DNA of 5,235 bases, taken from positions 1 through 5,235 of the forward strand of contig CANGAY010000075.1 in assembly GCA_947451735.1 (NCBI GenBank). The letters run 5' to 3'. This DNA comes from Actinomycetota bacterium. Its GTDB lineage: Bacteria > Actinomycetota > Thermoleophilia > Miltoncostaeales > Miltoncostaeaceae. Within the stretch, counting starts at the first letter, position 1. Each line of letters starts with the position of its first letter. A program made the translations under genes and the position numbers. The notes under the pieces were generated by a model that was not told where the DNA came from, searched no databases, and saw only the letters and a list, made by a program, of their open reading frames with translations. Below are positions 1-5,235 of this stretch, in pieces.

Positions 1-1281
1 GAACACGGGCGGATTGGTACCGGTCTGCACCAGGAAGCGCATCGAGAGGCGGCGCTTGCCGTCGCGCGGCCCCGGGCGCTCCTCGGCCAGTTCACGGATG
101 GCCTCGTTGAGCTTCTTGGTGGAGAGGCGCTGGCGGCTCTTCGCGTGCAGGGCGAGGGCGGCGGGCAGGATCTTGTCGATGCCCTCCCCCGTCTTGGCCG
201 ACACGGCCACGATGGGCGGGTGCTGACGGCTCTTGCGGCGCACGCGGCCGCGCAGGTCGATGAGGTCGGGCTGTGCGCGGTCCCACTTGTTCAGCACCAG
301 CAGGGTGGCGCAGTGGGCGTGGGCGGCCTGATCGCACGCGGCCAGGTCGGCCTCGGTGATGCCCTCGGTGGCGTCGGCCACCACGATGGCCACGTCGGCG
401 CGCTCGGCGCTCTCGATGGCACGGATCTGGCTGTACTGCTCGATGCGCAGGCGCATGCGGCCGCGGCGGCGCAGGCCGGCGGTGTCGATGAGCACCACCT
501 CGTTGCCGTCCCACTCCACGATGGTGTCCACCGGGTCGCGGGTGGTGCCGGGCACGTCGTGCACGATCATGCGCGGCTCGCCCAGGATGGCGTTGAGGAT
601 CGAGCTCTTGCCCACGTTCGGGCGGCCCATGATGCAGAAGGCCGGCATGCGCTCGAGCGCCGGCTCCTCGTCGGTCTCCACCGGGTCGGGCAGGTTCTCA
701 ACCAGCAGGTCGAGGAAGTCGCCGATGCTGCGCCCGTGCAGTGCCGACACCGTGGCGACGGGGCCGAGGCCGAGGCCCCACAGTTCCTGTGCGCGCATCT
801 CCGACTCGGCGTTGTCGCACTTGTTGGCCACCACGATGACGGGGCGGTGCGACCGGCGAAGGCGCTCGGCAACCTCCAGATCGCCCGCGGTGGCGCCAGC
901 CGCGGCGTCAACCACGAACAGGATGATGTCGGCCTCGTCAATGGCGCGGATGGCCTGAGCCGAGATCTCCTTGGCCATCACCGACTCGTCGGCCTCGTCA
1001 ATACCGCCGGTGTCGAGGATCTGGAACTGGCGGCCATTCCACTCGGCCCCGCCCTGGCGGCGGTCGCGGGTGACGCCGGCCATGGAATCGACCACCGCCT
1101 CGCGGCGGCCGGTGAGGCGGTTGAACAGCGTGGACTTGCCCACGTTCGGATAGCCCACCACGGCCACCACGGGCTGGTCGGCGGCCACGGTGCTGCCGCG
1201 CGCGGCGTGGCGCTCGCGACCGCGCGGGCGGTCGGGCATACCCGGGCGCGATGCCTTGGGCTTGGGTGCCTCGTCCGCCAT
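1..1281 (-). CDS. der: Ribosome assembly GTPase Der (EngA), 3' end cut off by the window
   Basis: Der has two tandem GTPase domains followed by a KH-like domain and acts in late assembly of the 50S ribosomal subunit. The 427 visible residues show both G domains. Domain 1 has the P-loop GYPNVGKS (43-50), GVTRDR (69-74), DTGG (90-93), NKCD (153-156) and SA (179-180). Domain 2 has GRPNVGKS (219-226), PGTTRD (244-249), DTAG (266-269), NKWD (331-334) and SAK (361-363). The KH-like domain begins near 375 and is cut after TNPPVF at the window edge; about 40 residues should be missing, judged from B. subtilis Der. The ATG at 1281-1279 overlaps the plsC stop by one base (TGATG) and has GGAG (1293-1290) eight bases upstream. 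This start gives a basic, Pro/Arg-rich leader of about 37 residues before domain 1; Met15 is a possible later start but lacks a Shine-Dalgarno. The Tyr in the first P-loop replaces the more usual Arg. Family assignment is secure. Confidence 0.97.
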   Translation of the reverse strand, partial: MADEAPKPKASRPGMPDRPRGRERHAARGSTVAADQPVVAVVGYPNVGKSTLFNRLTGRREAVVDSMAGVTRDRRQGGAEWNGRQFQILDTGGIDEADESVMAKEISAQAIRAIDEADIILFVVDAAAGATAGDLEVAERLRRSHRPVIVVANKCDNAESEMRAQELWGLGLGPVATVSALHGRSIGDFLDLLVENLPDPVETDEEPALERMPAFCIMGRPNVGKSSILNAILGEPRMIVHDVPGTTRDPVDTIVEWDGNEVVLIDTAGLRRRGRMRLRIEQYSQIRAIESAERADVAIVVADATEGITEADLAACDQAAHAHCATLLVLNKWDRAQPDLIDLRGRVRRKSRQHPPIVAVSAKTGEGIDKILPAALALHAKSRQRLSTKKLNEAIRELAEERPGPRDGKRRLSMRFLVQTGTNPPVF

Positions 1282-1964
1282 CAGTCGTGCTCCAGTGTCG
1301 GTGTGCCGTGGTTCACCACTTGGGGCGGTCCGCCCGCCAGTGGCACCAGATCGGCAATGGCCTGCATCATGCGCTCGGTGAGCTCTGCCGCACGGGCACC
1401 CTTCGTGCCCTCGGCAAGACCTTCCTTCGACACCGGGTCGCCAAACACCACCCGCACCGGGCCGTACTTGAACTGGCTTCCCCAGATCGCCGCGGGGATG
1501 ATGGTGACACCTTCGTCAAGCCCCATCGACCCGGCACCGGGGAATGCTGCCCGAAGCAGGCCGTCGCGCGATCGCGTGCCCTCGGGGAACATCAGCACGC
1601 TCTCGCCGCGGGCGAGCAGGTCGCGGGCCACGCGCACGGCATTGCGGTCTGCCCCACCACGCACAACGGGAAAGGCCCCGAGCGACGAGATGATCCAGGC
1701 GCCCTTGCGGCTCTCGAACAGTTCGGCCTTGGCCATGTAGAACGACTTGCGGGGGCGTGCGGCCCAGCCGAGCAGCGGCGGGTCGAGGTTCGACAGGTGG
1801 TTGCTCACGATGAGCACGCTGCCCGTGCGCGGCACCTTCTTCCGGTTCTTCACCCGCATTCGGTACACGGTGCGGAACACCACGGTCATCAGCTCGGCGC
1901 AGATCCACCAGAACCAGATGCGCAGCCTGATGCCGTCTGCCGGGCTCGCCTCGCGCTCGCTCAA
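1281..1964 (-). CDS. plsC: PlsC-family 1-acyl-sn-glycerol-3-phosphate acyltransferase
   Basis: A 227-residue enzyme of the LPLAT/AGPAT family, which transfers an acyl chain to lysophosphatidic acid to make phosphatidic acid at the inner face of the membrane. Residues 12-38 form a Trp-rich hydrophobic stretch that probably anchors it in the membrane. The family blocks appear in order: NHLSNLD (55-61, the catalytic HX4D pair His56/Asp61), MAKAELF (77-83), FPVVRGG (98-104), FPEGTRS (126-132, binding the glycerol phosphate) and VTIIPAAI (153-160). Length is normal for short bacterial members. The start is TTG at 1964-1962, overlapping the cmk stop as TTGA. It is supported by AGGAGG seven bases upstream, and the next in-frame ATG (residue 26) would remove the hydrophobic segment. 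Its stop overlaps the der start. The cmk-plsC-der order is familiar from actinobacteria such as Streptomyces. Acyl donor (acyl-ACP or acyl-CoA) and exact acceptor cannot be read from the sequence. Confidence 0.93.
   Translation of the reverse strand: MSEREASPADGIRLRIWFWWICAELMTVVFRTVYRMRVKNRKKVPRTGSVLIVSNHLSNLDPPLLGWAARPRKSFYMAKAELFESRKGAWIISSLGAFPVVRGGADRNAVRVARDLLARGESVLMFPEGTRSRDGLLRAAFPGAGSMGLDEGVTIIPAAIWGSQFKYGPVRVVFGDPVSKEGLAEGTKGARAAELTERMMQAIADLVPLAGGPPQVVNHGTPTLEHD
1290..1293 (-). promoter_or_regulatory. Shine-Dalgarno for der inside the plsC 3' end
   Basis: GGAG on the minus strand lies eight bases before the der ATG at 1281 and within the last plsC codons (L-E-H-D). It favours this start over the later in-frame Met15 and so supports the N-terminal leader of Der. 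Confidence 0.6.
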
Positions 1965-2623
1965 CCCCTCGCCTCCTGCGCCATGCCGGCGATGCGGGCC
2001 ACGACCTCGTCAATGCCCATGCCGGTGGTGTCAACGATCACCGCGCCATCGGCCACCACAAGCGGGCTGGCCGCGCGTGATGAATCCGCGTGGTCGCGAC
2101 GCTCAACATCATCGCGGATGGCGCGCAGGTCAACCTGCTCGCCGCGTGCCACCAGCTCGGCGTGGCGCCGCCTGGCGCGCTCATCCACCGATGCGGTGAG
2201 GAACACCTTCACCTCGGCGTCGGGACACACCACGCTGCCGATGTCGCGGCCGTCGCTCACCCAGTCGCCCACGCCCATGATGGCCCGCTGGCGCGCCACC
2301 ATCTCGGCGCGCACGTCGGGGTGCGCGGCCACTTCCGACACATTCGCGGTGACGTCGGCCTCGCGGATGGCCATGGTCACATCGTCGCCCGCGATGAACA
2401 CGCGAAGGCCCGCGCGGCCGTGCTCGAGCGTGACGGGATGTTCACGGGCAAGGTCGGCAAGCGCCGGGCCGTCGGACACATCCACCCCGGTGCGCATGGC
2501 AAGAAGGGTGAGCGCCCGGTACATGGCGCCGGTGTCCACGTAGCCCACACCCATGGCGTCGGCCACGGCACGTGCCACGGTGCTCTTGCCCGCCCCCGCA
2601 GGCCCATCAATGGCGACGATCAC
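1961..2623 (-). CDS. cmk: Cytidylate kinase (CMP/dCMP kinase)
   Basis: A 220-residue soluble kinase that phosphorylates CMP and dCMP with ATP, feeding CTP and dCTP pools. Residues 7-15 are the P-loop GPAGAGKST. YVDTGAMYRA (28-37) is the Cmk nucleotide monophosphate-binding signature. DGRDIGSVVCPDA (124-136) is the conserved block ahead of the lid, followed by an Arg cluster (RARRR, 149-153). RDHADSSRAASPL (176-188) matches the RDxxDSxRxxSPL signature of Cmk. Length is typical of the family. The start is GTG at 2623-2621, which overlaps the aroA stop as GTGA. GGAG (2632-2629) lies five bases upstream, inside the last aroA codons. The last cmk codons in turn contain the AGGAGG used by plsC. It should be translated in coupling with both neighbours. 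The assignment is secure. Confidence 0.97.
   Translation of the reverse strand: MIVAIDGPAGAGKSTVARAVADAMGVGYVDTGAMYRALTLLAMRTGVDVSDGPALADLAREHPVTLEHGRAGLRVFIAGDDVTMAIREADVTANVSEVAAHPDVRAEMVARQRAIMGVGDWVSDGRDIGSVVCPDAEVKVFLTASVDERARRRHAELVARGEQVDLRAIRDDVERRDHADSSRAASPLVVADGAVIVDTTGMGIDEVVARIAGMAQEARG
1972..1977 (-). promoter_or_regulatory. Strong Shine-Dalgarno for plsC inside the cmk 3' end
   Basis: AGGAGG on the minus strand lies seven bases before the plsC TTG and is read as part of the last cmk codons (Q-E-A-R-G). This ideal site decides in favour of the TTG start at 1964, which otherwise would be a weak start codon. Confidence 0.8.
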
Positions 2624-3927
2624 GCGATCTCCGCGCCAAGCAACGCCATGTCGTCGGCAAACGTGGGGTACGACACCGCAGATGCCTCGAAGCCGTGCAC
2701 CGTCACCCCGCCGGTGCTTGCCATGCCCGCCAGCGCACCGAGCATGGCCAGGCGGTGGTCGCCGTCGCTCTGCACGTCTCCACCCGGGAATGACGGGGCA
2801 CCGGTCACCACAAAGCCATCCTCGCGCTCGTCGGCGGTGGCGCCCACTGCACGCAGCAGGCGAACCACGGTGGCCACGCGGTCGCTCTCCTTCACCCGCA
2901 GCTCGGCAGCGCCGCTCACGGTGGTGGTGCCGGCCGCAAGTGCGCCGAGCAGGCCCACCAGTGGAAGCTCGTCAACCATCGAGGGCACCTCGTCGGCCAC
3001 AACGGTGGTGCCCTGCAGCGTTCCCGCGCGGCGCACCACGATGTCGCCGCACGGCTCGCCCGCCACGTCAGGCTGAGCCTCAACCCGAACGTCGGCGCCC
3101 ATGCGCTCGAGCACGGCAAGCAAGCCGGTACGCCCGGGGTTGAGGTTGACACCGGTCACCCGAACCTCGGGGTCGCCACGCAAGACGCCCGCGACGATTC
3201 CATAGGCCGCCGACGAGAAGTCGCCCGGCACCCGGATGTCGGGCAGCGACATGCCGGCGATAGGCCCCCGCACGCCCACCATGCCGTCGCGGCGCAGCAA
3301 CTCCACGCCCGCGGCCTCGAGCATGCGCTCGGTGTGGTCGCGCGACAACACCGGCTCGCGCACCCAGGTCTCGCCCTCGGCATTCAGCCCGGCAAGCAGC
3401 ACGCAACTCTTCACCTGAGCACTTGCCACCGGCAGGTCGTGCACCACGCCAACAAGTGGGCGCCCTGTGCGCACCGCAAGCGGGGGCGTACCGGCGTCGG
3501 TCGGCTCCAGTTCGGCGCCCATTGCCCGCAACGGATCGACGATGCGGCGCATGGGCCTGCCACGCAGTGAGTCGTCCCCGTCAAGCACCGTCACATCGCC
3601 CGACTGCCCCACCAGGATGCCCGCGACCAGACGCATCAGCGTTCCGGCGTTCATGCAGTCGATCACCGGCGGTGGCGTGAGCCCCCGGATTCCGCGCCCG
3701 GTGATGACCACGCGGTCGTCCGACACGCTGCCCTCTACGCCCGCGCCGAGGGCACGAACCGCCTGCAACGTGGCGTAGGTGTCCTCACTGTCGAGGGGGT
3801 TGTCAACCACCACAACGCGGTCGGAGATTGCGCCCAGCAGAAAGGCCCGATGCGTCAGGCTCTTGTCCGGTGGGACCGCAACGGAACCCGCAAGGGCGGC
3901 CGCCGGCCGGAAGGTCAGGGTGCTCAT
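2620..3927 (-). CDS. aroA: 3-phosphoshikimate 1-carboxyvinyltransferase (EPSP synthase)
   Basis: A 435-residue EPSP synthase, the sixth shikimate-pathway step, joining shikimate-3-phosphate and phosphoenolpyruvate. Visible motifs in order are PPDKSLTHR (19-27, with Lys22 and Arg27 for substrate phosphates), NAGTLMR (93-99, PEP site), SLRGRPM (120-126), SAQVKS (169-174), SRDHTERML (195-203), PGDFSSAAY (234-242), DEVPSMVDELP (312-322, with the catalytic Asp319), LRVKESDR (343-350, with Glu347) and DHRLAM (390-395). Length is normal. The position usually held by Gly before NAGT is Met92, and Leu100 stands where class I enzymes have the Pro of MRPL. The start is ATG at 3927-3925: the conserved PPDKS block follows at the usual distance, and a TAGGAT -10-like box lies eight bases upstream. 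The frame stays open for another 94 codons upstream, but that stretch overlaps recQ and is not part of the protein. First gene of the four-gene block. Confidence 0.97.
   Translation of the reverse strand: MSTLTFRPAAALAGSVAVPPDKSLTHRAFLLGAISDRVVVVDNPLDSEDTYATLQAVRALGAGVEGSVSDDRVVITGRGIRGLTPPPVIDCMNAGTLMRLVAGILVGQSGDVTVLDGDDSLRGRPMRRIVDPLRAMGAELEPTDAGTPPLAVRTGRPLVGVVHDLPVASAQVKSCVLLAGLNAEGETWVREPVLSRDHTERMLEAAGVELLRRDGMVGVRGPIAGMSLPDIRVPGDFSSAAYGIVAGVLRGDPEVRVTGVNLNPGRTGLLAVLERMGADVRVEAQPDVAGEPCGDIVVRRAGTLQGTTVVADEVPSMVDELPLVGLLGALAAGTTTVSGAAELRVKESDRVATVVRLLRAVGATADEREDGFVVTGAPSFPGGDVQSDGDHRLAMLGALAGMASTGGVTVHGFEASAVSYPTFADDMALLGAEIA
2629..2632 (-). promoter_or_regulatory. Shine-Dalgarno for cmk inside the aroA 3' end
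   Basis: GGAG on the minus strand lies five bases before the cmk GTG and within the last aroA codons (A-E-I-A). It supports the GTG at 2623 and the four-base overlap with aroA. Confidence 0.6.
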
Positions 3928-3931
3928 GTGC

Positions 3932-3950
3932 CCGGATCCTAGGGGTCCGG
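3932..3950. promoter_or_regulatory. Imperfect 19-base palindrome over the aroA -10 box, candidate operator
   Basis: The sequence ccggatcctaggggtccgg pairs with itself around the A at 3941. Arms CCGGA and TCCGG are perfect, and seven of nine base pairs match overall (mismatches at 3937/3945 and 3940/3942). It covers the aroA TAGGAT box and ends ten bases short of the recQ TACATT box, a natural place for a repressor. No known regulator motif is recognised. Confidence 0.35.
3936..3941 (-). promoter_or_regulatory. Candidate -10 box for the aroA operon
   Basis: The minus strand reads TAGGAT, a good match to the actinobacterial TANNNT/TAGRRT -10 consensus. Its last T is separated from the aroA ATG by only eight bases, so transcription would begin at or within a few bases of the start codon (leaderless or nearly so). 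No convincing -35 hexamer is seen at the usual 17-18 base spacing (ATGTAG at 3964-3959 is weak). An alternative reading is that AGGA inside the box is a Shine-Dalgarno with nine-base spacing. Confidence 0.55.
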
Positions 3951-3959
3951 CGAGGGCGC

Positions 3960-3965
3960 TACATT
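3960..3965 (+). promoter_or_regulatory. Candidate -10 box for recQ
   Basis: TACATT matches the TANNNT -10 consensus and lies nine bases before the GTG at 3975, so the transcript would start at or just before that codon. This would explain why neither recQ start has a ribosome binding site. No TTGAC-like -35 is visible upstream. The box is short and degenerate, so chance is possible, though AT-rich hexamers are rare in this high-GC sequence. Confidence 0.4.
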
Positions 3966-3974
3966 CGGCCGCCC

Positions 3975-5235
3975 GTGAGCACCATGCCCGACCTGCCCGT
4001 TGATTCCGTCGCCGACCTGGCATACGTGCTGTCGCGGGCCGAGCACAGCGGTGCCCTGGCCCCCGACGATGCCGCAACCGCCGACCGCCTGCTTGAGGCC
4101 CTGCGCGACGACTGGCGCGATCTGCAGGGCGAGGCACGCACCGCGCTCGGCCGCATCGCCGCGCCGCTGCGCGCCCGGCGCGATGCGCTCGATGCCCCCA
4201 TCCCCCCACGCCCCGGCGGCGAACCCCGTCCGCTTCGCGAGGTGCTCGCCCAGATGGGGGTCACCGCGCTTCGCCCGGCGCAGGACCGCCCCATCCTCGC
4301 CGCGCTCGCCGGCGCCGACAGCCTGGTGGTGATGCCCACCGGATCGGGCAAGAGCCTGTGCTTCCAGGCACCCGCCTTCTGCAACGGAGGCCTCACAGTG
4401 GTGGTGAGCCCGCTCATCGCGCTCATCAACGACCAGCACGCCAAGCTCGAGGCCGCCGGGCTGCCCGTGGCGATGGTCACCAGCACGCAGTCGCCCGCGG
4501 AGACCCGCGACGCCATCGACCGCATCAGGCGCGGCGAAGTGCGGTTGGTGCTGTGCGCGCCAGAGCGCTTTGTGCACGAAGCCTTCACACAGGCGCTCCG
4601 TGCCAACCCCATCGACCTGCTGGCCATCGACGAGGCCCACTGCGTGAGCGAATGGGGCCACGACTTCCGCCCCGACTACCTGCGCCTGGCCGAGCAGCGC
4701 GAGATGCTGCAGCCGCGCTGCGTGATGGCCCTCACCGCCACCGCCACGCCGCAGGTGTCGGCTGAGATCGTCAACAAGCTGGGCCTTCGCGATCCGGTGA
4801 CCATCCGCACCGGGTTCGACCGGCCCAACCTGAGCCTCGACGTCATCGCGCTCGAGGGCAAGGGTGCGGTCGCCCGAAAGTGGGCGGTGCTGCTGGCGGG
4901 GCTTGAAGCCGACGGCGGCAGCCCGGCAATCGTGTACTGCGGCACACGCAAGGCCACGGAAGAAGTGGCCGAGGGCCTTCGCGCCCGGGGCCTTCGCGCC
5001 GTGGGGTACCACGCAGGAATGCCAGGCGAGGCTCGCCAGCGCGCGCAGGACGCCTTCATGAGCGGCGACGCCGACGTGATCGCGGCCACCAACGCCTTCG
5101 GCATGGGCATCGACCGGTCAGATGTGCGCGGCGTGTGGCACTGGTCAATCCCCACGTCGCTTGAGGGCTACTACCAGGAGGCCGGTCGCGCGGGACGCGA
5201 TGGCCAGCCGGGCCGGGCGGTGCTGCTGGCCATGC
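3975..5235 (+). CDS. recQ: RecQ-family ATP-dependent DNA helicase with N-terminal extension, 3' end cut off by the window
   Basis: A superfamily 2 3'-5' DNA helicase for repair and recombination; 420 residues are visible. The motor is complete: motif 0 LRPAQD near residue 100, Walker A MPTGSGKS (120-127), DEAH (219-222), the RecQ aromatic-rich loop SEWGHDFRPDY (225-235), TATAT (254-258), FDRPNL after it, a motif IV-like IVYCGTRK, ATNAFGMGID (motif V) and YQEAGRAGRDG (400-410, motif VI). The Walker lysine is residue 126, against 55 in E. coli RecQ, so about 70 residues are extra at the N-terminus. These are Ala/Asp/Arg-rich, look helical (about 10-73), end in a Pro-rich linker (75-85), and I do not recognise them. 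The zinc-binding, winged-helix and HRDC parts would lie beyond the edge, so their presence is unknown. The start is GTG 3975, or ATG 3984 in the same frame; neither has a Shine-Dalgarno, which fits a leaderless mRNA. It is divergent from aroA. Confidence 0.95.
   Translation, partial: MSTMPDLPVDSVADLAYVLSRAEHSGALAPDDAATADRLLEALRDDWRDLQGEARTALGRIAAPLRARRDALDAPIPPRPGGEPRPLREVLAQMGVTALRPAQDRPILAALAGADSLVVMPTGSGKSLCFQAPAFCNGGLTVVVSPLIALINDQHAKLEAAGLPVAMVTSTQSPAETRDAIDRIRRGEVRLVLCAPERFVHEAFTQALRANPIDLLAIDEAHCVSEWGHDFRPDYLRLAEQREMLQPRCVMALTATATPQVSAEIVNKLGLRDPVTIRTGFDRPNLSLDVIALEGKGAVARKWAVLLAGLEADGGSPAIVYCGTRKATEEVAEGLRARGLRAVGYHAGMPGEARQRAQDAFMSGDADVIAATNAFGMGIDRSDVRGVWHWSIPTSLEGYYQEAGRAGRDGQPGRAVLLAM

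Larger units (their letters stand above)
3919..3983. repeat. Eight-base inverted repeat at the two divergent gene starts
   Basis: GGTGCTCA at 3919-3926 is the exact reverse complement of TGAGCACC at 3976-3983. Both copies are the first codons of a gene: aroA begins ATG AGC ACC and recQ begins GTG AGC ACC. The repeat therefore frames the 47-base intergenic region symmetrically. It may be chance or reflect a shared preference for early codons. Confidence 0.4.

Noticed and set aside
145..1740. Long plus-strand open frame of 531 codons opposite der and plsC
   Set aside because: It runs in codon register opposite two well-recognised genes. In high-GC DNA with G/C third positions such antisense frames stay open by default. 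Its translation is His/Ala/Val/Gly-rich with no recognisable domain.
1251..2543. Plus-strand open frame of 430 codons spanning plsC and cmk
   Set aside because: It is antisense to both genes and crosses their boundary, with no start signal and no recognisable domain.
2090..3076. Plus-strand open frame of 328 codons opposite cmk and aroA
   Set aside because: It is antisense to two intact genes with full motif sets, has low-complexity composition, and shows no domain or ribosome binding site.
3928..4209. In-frame upstream extension of aroA by 94 codons
   Set aside because: It would overlap the recQ coding region head-on and cross the intergenic region. The added residues resemble nothing in EPSP synthases, and the family N-terminus fits the ATG at 3927.
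4974..5000. Twelve-base direct repeat GGCCTTCGCGCC, twice with three bases between
   Set aside because: It encodes Gly-Leu-Arg-Ala twice within a region that aligns to E. coli RecQ without an insertion, so it reflects repeated codon choice and not a repeat element.
3939..5012. Minus-strand open frame of 357 codons opposite recQ
   Set aside because: The plus strand encodes all RecQ motor motifs across this stretch, and the antisense product is His/Gly/Ala-rich without recognisable features.

Overview
The window is high-GC DNA (roughly 70% by eye) packed with genes. It holds four genes on the minus strand, reading from the middle to the left edge, and one divergent gene on the plus strand running off the right edge. 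GTG and TTG starts are common, the -10-like hexamers sit almost on the start codons, and the gene order is cmk-plsC-der. Together these suggest an actinobacterium in the broad sense. The aroA-cmk-plsC-der order and the form of the aroA motif make me lean to a deep-branching lineage such as Thermoleophilia, but that is inference from memory, not a search result.

Minus-strand block (3927 down to 1): aroA (EPSP synthase, shikimate pathway), cmk (cytidylate kinase), plsC (1-acyl-glycerol-3-phosphate acyltransferase family) and der/engA (double-GTPase ribosome assembly factor, C-terminus cut by the window edge). The three junctions overlap by 4, 4 and 1 bases, so the block is almost certainly one transcript with coupled translation. 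Starts are ATG, GTG, TTG and ATG in order. The products serve aromatic precursor, CTP/dCTP precursor, phospholipid and ribosome supply, a housekeeping growth cluster.

Intergenic region (3928-3974, 47 bases): a compact divergent control region. A TAGGAT hexamer faces aroA and a TACATT hexamer faces the right-hand gene, each only 8-9 bases before a start codon, which fits leaderless or nearly leaderless transcripts. An imperfect 19-base palindrome covers the aroA -10 box.

Plus-strand gene (3975 to the right edge): a RecQ-family DNA helicase with its whole two-lobed motor visible. It carries about 70 extra N-terminal residues compared with E. coli RecQ. The C-terminal zinc/winged-helix/HRDC part, if present, lies beyond the window.

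No RNA gene, mobile element, CRISPR array or terminator is visible. I found no new biological system. The points worth a second look are the divergent leaderless promoter region, the RecQ N-terminal extension and an unusual residue in the AroA active-site motif.
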